Source: Variovorax paradoxus
Lineage (GTDB): Bacteria > Pseudomonadota > Gammaproteobacteria > Burkholderiales > Burkholderiaceae_C
Length of the DNA stretch: 64,000 nt
Assembly (NCBI RefSeq): GCF_022009635.1
Contig: NZ_CP091716.1
Location: 4,603,001 to 4,667,000, forward strand
Direction: 5' to 3'
The notes under the pieces are model-generated. The model was not told the origin of the DNA. It did not search any database and was given only the letters and a program-made list of their open reading frames with translations. The position numbers and the translations under genes are program-made. Positions within the stretch are counted from its first letter, which is position 1. Every line of letters begins with the position of its first letter. Positions 10,597 through 18,694 of the stretch are shown here, piece by piece.

Positions 10597-11394
10597 TCAC
10601 GCCTGCAGCGCACCGCGCACCGTGATGCCGGTCCAGCCCGCGCTGGCCGCCGTCGCCTCCACCGGCCCGAGCAGCGCGAGTTCTTCCACCGGATGCTCAT
10701 GAAAGCGCAGGCTCGCGCTGCCGGCCATCCAGCCCGATTCGACGCGGTCGATGATGTCGGCGCGCAGATAACGCGGTGTCGCCCTGCTGCCCGGCTGCGT
10801 CAGGTCGGGCCAGCCGACGGCGCCCACGGTCGGCGCAGAAAGAAAGCCCAATCGCCGCTCGGCCTTCTCGCCCGACAGCTTGACCGAGGCGTCGACCAGC
10901 CGCCGCTCCTTCACGCTCAGGCTCGCGCCGAGCCGGCTGCCCGCGCTCAGCGGCGCGGCCGCGGGGTGGATCAGCGGCATGCTGCGCGTGAGCCAGGTGC
11001 TGCCGATCTTTTTGGGCCAGCCTTGCAGCCAGCCGCGCAGCAGCGAGATGTCCTGGTCGACGTAGATCAGCGGGCAGTAGAAGCGCGCATCGCCGCCGCC
11101 CTGCCCGGCCGCGATCTCGAGCACCACGATGGTCTCGCGGTACTGCGCATACACGGGGTCGAGCAACTCGCGCCCGTCGTCGCCGCACGATTGCCAGTCG
11201 GCGAAATGAACGCAGCCCTTGCCGGTGGCCGTGCCGAGCGCCGCGGGCACCAGCGCGGCAGCGCGGCCGGCGTCGAATTCGAAGGCGACATTGACCAGCC
11301 AGCCGGCGTAGTGCCAGGGCGGCGCCTGCACCAGCGCGCTGCGGCCGGAGGAAGTGAAGGGAGGAGTGAAGGAAAGCGCGGAAGACGATGACAT
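10597..11394 (-). CDS. Acetoacetate decarboxylase-fold protein
   Basis: 265 residues. The segment GWLQGWPKKIGSTWLTRSMP matches the Schiff-base region of acetoacetate decarboxylase, where the first of two adjacent lysines (here K128-K129) is catalytic. The N-terminal block PPWHYAGWLVNVAFEFDAGR and the Tyr-rich strand YAQYRETIVVLEI are also family-like. Homologues in proteobacteria are often hydratases or aldolases rather than true decarboxylases, so the reaction is open. It is followed closely by the AraC gene, which may regulate it. Confidence 0.78.
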   Translation of the reverse strand: MSSSSALSFTPPFTSSGRSALVQAPPWHYAGWLVNVAFEFDAGRAAALVPAALGTATGKGCVHFADWQSCGDDGRELLDPVYAQYRETIVVLEIAAGQGGGDARFYCPLIYVDQDISLLRGWLQGWPKKIGSTWLTRSMPLIHPAAAPLSAGSRLGASLSVKERRLVDASVKLSGEKAERRLGFLSAPTVGAVGWPDLTQPGSRATPRYLRADIIDRVESGWMAGSASLRFHEHPVEELALLGPVEATAASAGWTGITVRGALQA

Positions 11395-11494
11395 GGGGTG
11401 CGTGCGAGTTCAAGACCGCCGCACGATAGGCCGCAGCCCGCGGTCCCGTCTTGTACGCCAGTGATCCCGCCTGCCAGGCCCGCTGCCTCTCCGT

Positions 11495-11878
11495 CTATCT
11501 CACCGCGGCCAGCGAACGCTCCAGCGTCTGCGTCAGTTGCTCGATGGTGTAGGGCTTGCGCAGCCACACGGTGCCCTTCATCGCCGTGGCCGGCTCGGCC
11601 TGCCCCGTCACGAAGACCACGGGCACGCGGTGATCATTCAGCAGCCGCTCGGCCAGATCGCGGCCCGACAGCGCGGGCAGGCCGATGTCCACCATCACCA
11701 CGTCGAACGCGCCATCGAAGAAGCGGGCGATCGCGGCCTCGGCGCTCTTCACGCCGGTGGCCCAATGCCCCAGGGCCTCGAGCAGCTTCAAGGTGGTGGC
11801 GAGCGTGTCGGCATCGTCCTCGACCAGGAGCACCCGGAGCTTTTGTTGTTGTGTTGTCAGCGGCGGTTCTGTTGTCAT
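11495..11878 (-). CDS. Receiver-only response regulator
   Basis: 127 residues from the ATG at 11876-11878, essentially one CheY-like receiver domain with no output domain. The phospho-acceptor site is complete: acidic E20-D21-D22 (LLVEDDADT), acceptor D64 (VVMVDIGLP), T91 (VFVTGQ) and K108-P109 (LRKPY). Such proteins act by protein contact or in phosphorelays. No histidine kinase is adjacent; the only kinase in the window is 34 kb away. The 177-base region 11879-12055 between this gene and the next, divergent one shows no structure that I can name. Confidence 0.9.
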   Translation of the reverse strand: MTTEPPLTTQQQKLRVLLVEDDADTLATTLKLLEALGHWATGVKSAEAAIARFFDGAFDVVMVDIGLPALSGRDLAERLLNDHRVPVVFVTGQAEPATAMKGTVWLRKPYTIEQLTQTLERSLAAVR

Positions 11879-12055
11879 TGAAATGCATTTTTCCAGACAA
11901 ATCGCCGTCGCGCAGCGCGTGCGCACCCTTGGGCGCAGACATCTACGCCAGATAGCGGCCTTGTCCGACTCGGCATGTCGGCCGAAGGGGCGCGGGCCGC
12001 CGCCTTATCATGCAAAGCCCGCCAAGCTGGCGGCAGCTGCCACGCAGGCACGCGC

Positions 12056-12451
12056 ATGAACACACCCACATTTCTTCCCCTCGACGCCGCCGCGCTGCGG
12101 CAACTCGCCCTCGCATCCACTCCCGGCGCATCGCCCTGCGCCTGTCGCCTCCAGGACACCGCCGCCTGGGAAAGCATCACCGAAGAACGCTGGCCCGAGG
12201 CCTTGATGCAGCAGATCGGCACGCTGCGCGACCCCGACCTCTATGAGCCGACCTTCGAGGAATGGCACCCCGGCGGCACGCGCTACGACTCGCCAGACGC
12301 GCCGATCTCGGTGAAGCACTTTCCCTTCAACCGCTGCAACGTGTACCGCTGCACCGCGTGCTCGCTGCTGGTGCTGCGCTACACCGAATTCGGCGGCTAC
12401 TACATCGACCACCGCGTGCGGCGCGTCGATGCGGCATTGATCGTCGACTGA
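12056..12451 (+). CDS. Conserved-looking hypothetical protein with two cysteine pairs
   Basis: 131 residues from the ATG at 12056; I do not recognise a named family. It has a CxC pair (C28, C30) and a C-x4-C-x2-C group (C94, C99, C102) in the segment FNRCNVYRCTACS, which could bind zinc. The centre FEEWHPGGTRYDSPDAPISV and the end YTEFGGYYIDHR look like conserved core motifs rather than random sequence. Codon use matches its neighbours, supporting a real gene. It is probably cytoplasmic: no signal peptide or membrane segment. It ends 22 bases before the stop of the convergent aminotransferase gene, with a weak GGCGG/CCGCC stem in the gap. Confidence 0.75.
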   Translation: MNTPTFLPLDAAALRQLALASTPGASPCACRLQDTAAWESITEERWPEALMQQIGTLRDPDLYEPTFEEWHPGGTRYDSPDAPISVKHFPFNRCNVYRCTACSLLVLRYTEFGGYYIDHRVRRVDAALIVD

Positions 12452-12473
12452 CGGCGGCGCACCGACCCGCCGC

Positions 12474-13763
12474 TCAGCGCGCCGCGTCCAGCACGGCGCC
12501 GGCCAGCAGCGACAGCCCTTCCTCGAAAACATCGTCGGGAATGGTCAGCGCGAACAGGAAGCGCACCACGTTGCCGTGCACGCCGCAGGTCAGCAGCAGC
12601 AATCCGCGCTGCAGGCCGGCCGCATGCACACGCCGGGTGAAGTCGGCATCGGGCTCGCCCGTGCGCGGGTCGCGGAACTCGACCGCGACCATCGCGCCGA
12701 GACCGCGCACGTCGCAGATGCGCGGCTCCTGCGCCTGCAGCGAGCGCAGCTGCGCGGCGAGCCGTTCGCCGAGCATGCTGGCGCGCTCCACCAGCTTTTC
12801 GTCCCCGATCACGCGGATGGTCTCCAGCGCGGCGGCCACCGCGAGCGGATTGCCCGCGTAGGTGCCGCCGATGCTGCCCACCAAGGCAGCATCCATGACC
12901 TCGGCGCGCCCGGTCAGCGCCGACAACGGGAAGCCGCCCGCCAGGCTCTTGGCCATGGTCACCAGGTCGGCCTCCACGCCGTAGTGCTCCAGCGCGAACA
13001 GCTTGCCCGTGCGGCCGAAGCCGGTCTGGATCTCGTCGCAGACCAGCAGGATGCCGTGCTGGTCGCACACCGCGCGCAGGTGCTCCAGCAGCTTCGGCGG
13101 CGCAACATAGAAGCCGCCCTCGCCCTGCACCAGCTCGATGACGATGGCCGCCACGCGGCGCGGATCGACGTCGGTCCTGAACAGCCGGTCGAGCGCCGCG
13201 ATGCTGTCTTCCACCGTCACGCCCAGCGGCGCCGCCGGGAACGGCACGTGCCAGACATCCGCGGGCATCGGCCCGAAGCCGGCCTTGTACGGCGCGACCT
13301 TGCCGGTCAGCGCCATGCCCATGAAAGTGCGGCCGTGGAAGGCGCCCGAGAACGCGACCACGCCGCTGCGCCCGGTCGCCACGCGCGCCACCTTCATGGC
13401 GTTCTCGACAGCCTCGGCACCGGTGGTGAAGAGCGCGCTCTTCTTGGCGAAGTCGCCCGGCACCAGCCGGTTGAGCTGCTCGCACAGCGCCACGTACTCT
13501 TCATAGGGCGTGACATGGAAGCAGGTGTGGTGAAAGTCGTCGAGCTGCGCGCGCACCGCCTCGACGATGCGCGGATGCCGGTGGCCCGTGGCCAGCGTGG
13601 CGATGCCGCTCGCGAAATCGACGAAGCGCCGGCCCTCCACGTCCCACAGCTCGGCATTGCCGGCGCGCGAGACGAAGTGCGGGGTGAGCGTGCCGACGCC
13701 CTGGGCACAGGCGGCGTTCTTGCGGGCCTGCAGGCTCGCGTTGGTCGTGACTTGGGTGAGCAT
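12474..13763 (-). CDS. gabT: Class III aminotransferase, 4-aminobutyrate aminotransferase-like
   Basis: PLP enzyme that transfers the terminal amino group of 4-aminobutyrate (or a similar omega-amino acid) to 2-oxoglutarate. 429 residues from the ATG at 13761-13763, close to GabT. Visible: the SGAFHGRTFMGMALTG segment, IVIELVQGEGGFYVAP, PLP-anchoring D243 in CDEIQTGFGRTG, and Schiff-base lysine K272 in MAKSLAGGFPLSA. It is transcribed away from the omega-aminotransferase at 16159 but sits beside a NylB-like hydrolase. A nearby role in metabolism of released omega-amino acids is likely; the exact substrate is inferred. Its leader is a 16-base polypurine/polypyrimidine repeat rather than a clear ribosome site. 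Confidence 0.88.
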   Translation of the reverse strand: MLTQVTTNASLQARKNAACAQGVGTLTPHFVSRAGNAELWDVEGRRFVDFASGIATLATGHRHPRIVEAVRAQLDDFHHTCFHVTPYEEYVALCEQLNRLVPGDFAKKSALFTTGAEAVENAMKVARVATGRSGVVAFSGAFHGRTFMGMALTGKVAPYKAGFGPMPADVWHVPFPAAPLGVTVEDSIAALDRLFRTDVDPRRVAAIVIELVQGEGGFYVAPPKLLEHLRAVCDQHGILLVCDEIQTGFGRTGKLFALEHYGVEADLVTMAKSLAGGFPLSALTGRAEVMDAALVGSIGGTYAGNPLAVAAALETIRVIGDEKLVERASMLGERLAAQLRSLQAQEPRICDVRGLGAMVAVEFRDPRTGEPDADFTRRVHAAGLQRGLLLLTCGVHGNVVRFLFALTIPDDVFEEGLSLLAGAVLDAAR

Positions 13764-13766
13764 TGA

Positions 13767-13798
13767 AAAAGCGAAGAAAGAGAAAAGCGAAGAAAGAG
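13767..13798. repeat. Two tandem 16-base repeats just upstream of gabT
   Basis: AAAAGCGAAGAAAGAG occurs twice back to back (13767-13782 and 13783-13798). On the gabT coding strand this is a pure pyrimidine-rich leader, with no Shine-Dalgarno sequence, directly before the start codon. It may be a slippage-prone tract or simply a spacer. Confidence 0.8.
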
Positions 13799-13810
13799 AA
13801 GTGAAGGAAA

Positions 13811-15040
13811 TCAGCCGCCGTGGCGCATCAGGTGCTCGGCCAGCGCGCGGAATGCCGGCATCGAGGTCGGCAGGTGCGCGTTCGCGGCCAGCGGATGCGA
13901 GGCGAAGCGCGCCACCACCATCTCGGCAGTGGGGTCGATGTGCAGCGCCTGGCCGTGGATGCCCTGGGCGGTGAAGGTGCGGTGCGCGTCGTGCGCCACC
14001 CACCACATGTTGCGGTAGCTCCAGCCCGCCAGCCGCGTGTAGCCCGCGAGCGCGAAGCGCGCCGGGTCGGCGCCGTTGCGGATGTCAGCCACCACTGCCT
14101 CGGGCACGATCTGCGCGCCGTTGAAGAAGCCGCCGAGCCGCATCGTCTCGCCCAGCCGCGCGAGGTCGCGCAGCCCGGTGCACAGGCCGCCGCCCGCGAA
14201 TTCCGCGCCCTGGCCGTCCAGGGCGAACGAGGCGTCCTGTTCGGCGCCGATGCGCGACCAGATCAGTTCGCTCAGCACCTTCGCCACTGGGTGCCCGGTG
14301 GCGCGGGAGATGAGCCAGCCCAGCACGTCGGTATTGACGGTGCGGTACGCGAAGGCTTCGCCGTGCGTGCCCTGCCCCTGCACCGTCTGCAGGAACTGCC
14401 GGTAGCCCTCGGCGCCCGCGTAGCCCGCCGGGCGCGGCAGCAGTTCGCCGGCACGCGCGTGCTTCCACACGCCGGCGTCGGGGTTTGCGTATTCCTCTGA
14501 GTAGTCGATGCCGGTCGTCATGTCCATCACCTGGCGCACCGTTGCCTGGCCGAAGGCGCTCGCGGCCAGCTCGGGGATGTAGCGGGTGACGGCGGCGTGC
14601 TCGTCCAGCGTGCCGTCGGCCGCCAGCATCGCGCCGACCGTGCCCACGACCGACTTGGTGACCGACATCGCCATGTGCTGGCCATGCTCGTCGAGCGCGC
14701 CGAAGTAGCGCTCGTACACGATGCGCCCGCGGTGCAGCACCACCGCGCCGTCGGCGTGGATGGTCTCGAGCGCGGTGCGCCAGTCGGTCTGCGAGCCGTC
14801 GGCCGGCAGCGTGAAGCGCAACTCGTCGAGTTCGGGACGCTCGGCGCGCGGCAGCACCGACACCGGGCCGTTGCCGCGCGGCACGTTGCGCGTGGGCTGC
14901 AGCTCGCGCAGGTGCGAAAAGGCCCAGCGGCTGTGCGGAAACTCGAAGACCGGCCGCTCGCGCGGGCGTTGCACGGCGGCGCCGGCCGTGGGAAATCCGT
15001 CGCGCCAGCCCGCGGCCAGCGCTGTGTTGTCTTGGATCAT
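13811..15040 (-). CDS. Serine hydrolase of the class C beta-lactamase / NylB fold
   Basis: 409 residues from the ATG at 15038-15040. Active-site SxxK is S126-V-T-K129 in MAMSVTKSVVG, the second motif block is YRTVNTDVLGWL (Y232), and TTGIDYSEEYANPD supplies another conserved Tyr (Y180). These match 6-aminohexanoate-dimer hydrolase (NylB) and related family VIII esterases better than true beta-lactamases. There is no obvious signal peptide, so it is probably cytoplasmic and acts after import. It lies 20 bases downstream of the GntR gene and next to two aminotransferases and a peptide importer, suggesting cleavage of an amide or ester bond in the imported compound. Substrate not known. Confidence 0.88.
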   Translation of the reverse strand: MIQDNTALAAGWRDGFPTAGAAVQRPRERPVFEFPHSRWAFSHLRELQPTRNVPRGNGPVSVLPRAERPELDELRFTLPADGSQTDWRTALETIHADGAVVLHRGRIVYERYFGALDEHGQHMAMSVTKSVVGTVGAMLAADGTLDEHAAVTRYIPELAASAFGQATVRQVMDMTTGIDYSEEYANPDAGVWKHARAGELLPRPAGYAGAEGYRQFLQTVQGQGTHGEAFAYRTVNTDVLGWLISRATGHPVAKVLSELIWSRIGAEQDASFALDGQGAEFAGGGLCTGLRDLARLGETMRLGGFFNGAQIVPEAVVADIRNGADPARFALAGYTRLAGWSYRNMWWVAHDAHRTFTAQGIHGQALHIDPTAEMVVARFASHPLAANAHLPTSMPAFRALAEHLMRHGG

Positions 15041-15060
15041 GAGATGAAAAGGAGTGGTTG

Positions 15061-16029
15061 TCAGTCGCCCAGAACGCCCATCACGCGGCGTTCGAGCAGG
15101 TCGCTGGCGCGGCTCAGGTGGGAGTGCATGCGCTCGGCGGCGGTTTCCAGGTCGTGGTCCTCGACCGCGTCGAGGATCTCCAGATGCTCGTGACACGACT
15201 TGTGCAGCAGGTCGATGTTCACCAGCGGGTAGTCCGACAGGTCGGACATGCGGCGCAGCCGGTTCTGCTGGCGCACCGCGTCCAGGATGAAGCGGTTGCC
15301 CGAGGCGCTGGCCAGCAGCTCGTGGAACTGCGCGTTGGCCTCGAAGAAGTCCATCCACGAATAGCGCGACGCATGCGCCAGCAGCCCCTGCTGCCGCTCG
15401 CGGCAGGCCAGCAGGCGTTCATGGTCGACCTTGAAGCCCGGCTCGCGCAGGGCGGCGCATTCGACCGTCAGGCGGAAGCGGTAGCTCTCGCGCTCGCTCT
15501 CGACCGAGTCGAGCGTCTCGGTGAACTCCCAGCGTTGGTAGTGCCGCCCGCGCAGCACGCCGTCCTGCAGCAGTGTGGTGAGCACGGTGCGCAGCAAGGG
15601 GCGCGGCACAGCGTAGGTCTGCGCCAGCTCCAGCTCGTTGACGCGGGTGGGCAGCTTGCCGGACAGGCGGTCGCGCAGCAGGCGGTAGTAGAGCGTCTTT
15701 TCCTCGTCCTCCGGCATCTCGCGCCGGGCCAGGCCCAGCGCCTCGCGGTCGGCGACGAGGGTGTAGCCCCGGTTGGGCACATGGGCCAGCAGCTGGCGCT
15801 CATGCAGGAAGCGCAGTGCGGCGCGCACCGGCGTGCGCGAAATGCCGAGCCGGCCGGCAAGGTCGGCCTCGGTCATGTGGCGGCCGTTCTCGTAGCCGCC
15901 GGCCAGCGCCTGGTCGAGGATGTAGCGGCTCACGCGCTGGGTGAGCGGCGGTATCGACGCACGGGGCTTCTCCATCTGTGCTGCGGCCATCGAAGGGGTC
16001 TCCGGAATCACGGTCTGGGCCCCGATCAT
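15061..16029 (-). CDS. GntR family regulator with two winged-helix segments and FCD domain
   Basis: 322 residues, about 90 longer than usual FCD-type regulators. The first winged helix is at about residues 30-95 (MTEADLAGRLGISRTPVRAA, wing NRGYTLV). A second similar module is at about 110-172 (LYYRLLRDRLSGKLPTRVNE, then LAQTYAVPRPLLRTVLTTLL). The FCD ligand domain follows at about 180-315, with FFEANAQFHELL, CHEHLEIL and MHSHL supplying the usual metal-binding acidic and His residues. It is divergent from the aminotransferase-C45-ABC operon and upstream of the NylB-like gene, so it probably governs both sides through the spacer 16030-16158. Confidence 0.88.
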   Translation of the reverse strand: MIGAQTVIPETPSMAAAQMEKPRASIPPLTQRVSRYILDQALAGGYENGRHMTEADLAGRLGISRTPVRAALRFLHERQLLAHVPNRGYTLVADREALGLARREMPEDEEKTLYYRLLRDRLSGKLPTRVNELELAQTYAVPRPLLRTVLTTLLQDGVLRGRHYQRWEFTETLDSVESERESYRFRLTVECAALREPGFKVDHERLLACRERQQGLLAHASRYSWMDFFEANAQFHELLASASGNRFILDAVRQQNRLRRMSDLSDYPLVNIDLLHKSCHEHLEILDAVEDHDLETAAERMHSHLSRASDLLERRVMGVLGD

Positions 16030-16034
16030 CGCGG

Positions 16035-16089
16035 ATGGTTTGTATTTTTTGGCTTAAAAAACCATGTACATCTCGTGTCAAAAATACAA
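16035..16089. promoter_or_regulatory. Divergent promoter region with inverted repeats (probable GntR operators)
   Basis: An AT-rich island in GC-rich surroundings. It contains ATGGTTT (16035-16041) with AAACCAT (16059-16065), the palindrome ATGTACAT (16064-16071), and TTGTATTTTT (16040-16049) matched by AAAAATACAA (16080-16089). Two identical TTGTATTTTT half-sites facing each other between a GntR gene and its probable target operon look like operators. Promoter elements are not resolved. Confidence 0.55.
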
Positions 16090-16158
16090 TTTAAATTTCA
16101 AGATCGGCCCCACGACGACCCGAGAGCCGGGTTGCTGCTTCCAACGGAGAACCATCTC

Positions 16159-17514
16159 GTGGCCCATGCCGACACCCTCGCCTCCCCCGCGTCGCTCGAC
16201 GCGTTCTGGATGCCCTTCACCCCCAACCGCAAGTTCAAGCAAGCGCCGCGCCTGATCGTCGGCAGCGAGGGCCTGTACTACGACCTGGCCGACGGCCGCC
16301 GCGTGCTCGACGCCATCGCGGGCCTGTGGTGCGTGAACGCCGGGCACCGCAACCCGCGCATCAGCGCCGCAATGAAGGCGCAGATCGACGTGCTCGACTA
16401 CGCCTCCAACTTCCAGATCGGCCATCCCGCCGCCTTCGAGCTGGCACAGCGCCTGGCACAGATGGCGCCGGCCGGCATGAACCATGTGTTCTTCACCAAC
16501 TCGGGCTCCGAGTCGGTCGACACCGCGCTGAAGATCGCGCTGGCCTACCACCGGGCGCGCTGCGACGCCGGCCGCTACCGCCTCATCGGACGCGAGCGCG
16601 CGTACCACGGCGTGGGCTTCGGCGGCATCTCGGTGGGCGGCATCGGACGCCAGCGCAGCACCTTCGGGCCACTGCTCAACGGCGTCGACCACCTGCCGCA
16701 CACGCTCGACCTCGCGCGCAACGCCTTCTCGCGCGGCGAGCCGGCGCACGGCATCGACAAGGCCGACGCACTCGAGGCCCTGCTAACGCTGCACGATGCA
16801 TCGACCGTGGCCGCGGTGATCGTCGAGCCCGTGGCCGGCTCCACCGGCGTGCTGCCGCCGCCGCGCGGCTACCTGAAGCGCCTGCGCGAAATCTGCGACA
16901 GGCACGGCGTGCTGCTGATCTTCGACGAGGTCATCACCGGCTTCGGCCGCCTGGGCACCAACTTCGCGGCCGACCTGTTCGGCGTGACGCCCGACATCAT
17001 CACCACCGCCAAGGGCCTGACCAACGGCGCGGTGCCGATGGGCGCGGTGCTCATGCGCGACGCGGTGCACGACGCCTTCATGCAGGGCAGCATCAGCGCG
17101 GTGGAGCTGTCGCACGGCTACACCTACTCGGGCCATCCGCTGGCCTGCGCGGCCGCCACGGCCACGCTCGACGCCTACCAGCAGGACGGCCTCATCGACC
17201 GGGCCGCGGCGCTGTCGCCCTACTTCGAGGAATGCCTGCACGCATTGCGCGGCCTGCCCGGCGTGATCGACGTGCGCAACGTCGGCCTGCTCGCCGGCAT
17301 CGAGCTGCAGGGCTGGGCCTCCGGCCCCGGCACGCATGCGCAGGCCGTGGCGCAGCACTGCCTGGACCACGGCGGCGTGCTGGTGCGCTCGGTGGGCGAC
17401 ACCATCGCGCTGTCGCCGCCCTTCACGCTGGAGCGCAAGCACATCGACCAGATCGTGGACAGCCTGCGCGCCGCCATCGCGCAGACCGCCCAGCCCACCG
17501 ACACCGCGGCCTGA
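16159..17514 (+). CDS. Omega-amino acid:pyruvate aminotransferase (beta-alanine:pyruvate type, class III)
   Basis: 451 residues from the GTG at 16159, with GGAGA eight bases upstream. The opening FWMPFTPNRKFKQAPRLI is typical of omega-amino acid:pyruvate aminotransferases. PLP contacts are FTNSGSESVDTALKIA, D256 in LIFDEVITGFGRLG and Schiff-base lysine K285 in TTAKGLTNGAVPMG. The enzyme would move the terminal amino group of beta-alanine or a longer omega-amino acid to pyruvate, giving a semialdehyde and alanine. First gene of the operon that continues with the C45 hydrolase and the ABC importer; the divergent GntR probably controls it. No semialdehyde dehydrogenase is present in the window. 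Confidence 0.9.
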   Translation: MAHADTLASPASLDAFWMPFTPNRKFKQAPRLIVGSEGLYYDLADGRRVLDAIAGLWCVNAGHRNPRISAAMKAQIDVLDYASNFQIGHPAAFELAQRLAQMAPAGMNHVFFTNSGSESVDTALKIALAYHRARCDAGRYRLIGRERAYHGVGFGGISVGGIGRQRSTFGPLLNGVDHLPHTLDLARNAFSRGEPAHGIDKADALEALLTLHDASTVAAVIVEPVAGSTGVLPPPRGYLKRLREICDRHGVLLIFDEVITGFGRLGTNFAADLFGVTPDIITTAKGLTNGAVPMGAVLMRDAVHDAFMQGSISAVELSHGYTYSGHPLACAAATATLDAYQQDGLIDRAAALSPYFEECLHALRGLPGVIDVRNVGLLAGIELQGWASGPGTHAQAVAQHCLDHGGVLVRSVGDTIALSPPFTLERKHIDQIVDSLRAAIAQTAQPTDTAA

Positions 17515-17539
17515 GCCCGCAAGCAAGGAGACAAGACAG

Positions 17540-18640
17540 ATGGACATCGAATCGTTCCCGCTCTACGACATCGAAGGCGACGCCTACCAGCGCGGCCAGC
17601 AGTACGGCCGCGCCGCCGGCGACCGCATCGACCTGAGCCTGCGCACCTACCGCGCCGCCTTCGAGCGCGTGGGCCTCGGCTGGGACCGCACCCGCGCGCT
17701 GGCCCGCCGCTTCATGCCGCTGGTCGCGGCCTTCGACGCCGGCATGCTGCGCGAGATCGAAGGCGTGGCCGAGGGCGCGGGCGTGCCGGCGGAAGACATC
17801 GTCGCGCTCAATGCGCGCAGCGAAATGCTCTACGCCTTCCAGCAGCTCGAAGCCACCGAGCCGCCCGACGGCTGCACCGGCGTGGTCGTCATGCCATCGG
17901 CCTCGCGCAGCGGCAAGCTCATCCACGCGCAGAACTGGGACTGGCGCGTGGAAAGCCTGGAGCTGGGCGTGGTGCTGCGCATCCAGCCCGATGAAGGCCC
18001 GTCGATGCTGACCTTCGCGGAGGCAGGCACGCTGGCGCGCGCGGGGCTCAACAGCGCGGGCATCGCCGTCACCGGCAACTTCATCAAGGCCGACAACGAC
18101 GGCAAGCAGCAAGGCGTGCCGCTCGCGCTGATCCGCCGCGGCATCCTGCAGTCGACGCTGTACGCCAACGCGCTGGGCGTGGTGTGCCGCACCGCGCGCT
18201 CCATCTCCAACAACATGATCATCACCCACGCCGAGGGCGAAGCCGTGAGCCTGGAGACCTGCCCCGAGCAGGTGTTCTGGCAGCAGCCCGAGGCCGGCGT
18301 GCTGGTGCATGCCAACCACTTCAAGACACCGGCCGCGCTGGCGCGCGTGGTCGACCGCAGCCTGGAGACCACGCCCGATTCGCTCTACCGCGACCGCCGG
18401 GTGACGGAGGCCTTGCAGCAGCAATGCAAACGTGCCGGAGACCTCACCGAACAGGACGTGCTCGACGCGTTGCAGGACCGCTTCGGCGCGCCGCGCGCCG
18501 TGTGCCGCAGCCCGAGCGCGGGGCCCGGCGGCGCCTCGTCGGCCACCGTCGCGACCATCGTGATGGACCCGGCGGCACGAAAGATGCGCATCGCGCCGGC
18601 GCCCTTCAAGGCGCATCGCTTCACCGAGTATTCCCTCTGA
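17540..18640 (+). CDS. C45 family autoproteolytic acyltransferase/hydrolase
   Basis: 366 residues from the ATG at 17540, preceded by AAGGAG. Ntn-hydrolase of the isopenicillin-N acyltransferase (C45) family. In this family a precursor is cleaved before a Cys that becomes the nucleophile; here it is C112 in PPDGCTGVVVMPS. Supporting blocks are LNARSEMLYA, HAQNWDWR (N132, D134), AGLNSAGIAVTGNFI and NNMIITHAEGEAVSLE. Family members form or hydrolyse amide bonds of acylated amino compounds. Placed 25 bases after the omega-aminotransferase and 54 before the ABC importer, it may deacylate an imported N-acyl amino compound. Substrate unknown. Confidence 0.88.
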   Translation: MDIESFPLYDIEGDAYQRGQQYGRAAGDRIDLSLRTYRAAFERVGLGWDRTRALARRFMPLVAAFDAGMLREIEGVAEGAGVPAEDIVALNARSEMLYAFQQLEATEPPDGCTGVVVMPSASRSGKLIHAQNWDWRVESLELGVVLRIQPDEGPSMLTFAEAGTLARAGLNSAGIAVTGNFIKADNDGKQQGVPLALIRRGILQSTLYANALGVVCRTARSISNNMIITHAEGEAVSLETCPEQVFWQQPEAGVLVHANHFKTPAALARVVDRSLETTPDSLYRDRRVTEALQQQCKRAGDLTEQDVLDALQDRFGAPRAVCRSPSAGPGGASSATVATIVMDPAARKMRIAPAPFKAHRFTEYSL

Positions 18641-18694
18641 GTTTTTCGACTGTCCCTTGATCCGATCGGCCCAGCCCACGCCAGGAGTGTTGTC

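Noticed and set aside
12453..12471. GGCGG/CCGCC stem between the hypothetical gene and gabT as a terminator
   Set aside because: Only five base pairs in GC-rich DNA and no T-run; expected by chance.
13767..13798. Possible CRISPR-like repeat
   Set aside because: Two tandem copies with no spacer and no cas genes; a simple tandem duplication.
13811..15040. Calling the serine hydrolase a beta-lactamase (AmpC)
   Set aside because: It has SxxK and a Tyr motif but no signal peptide and no clear KTG box; the YxxxNTDxLGW pattern fits NylB/esterase VIII better.
15058..16158. Upstream extension of the omega-aminotransferase frame
   Set aside because: The frame is open through the antisense of the GntR gene, but the family N-terminus and ribosome site place the start at GTG 16159.
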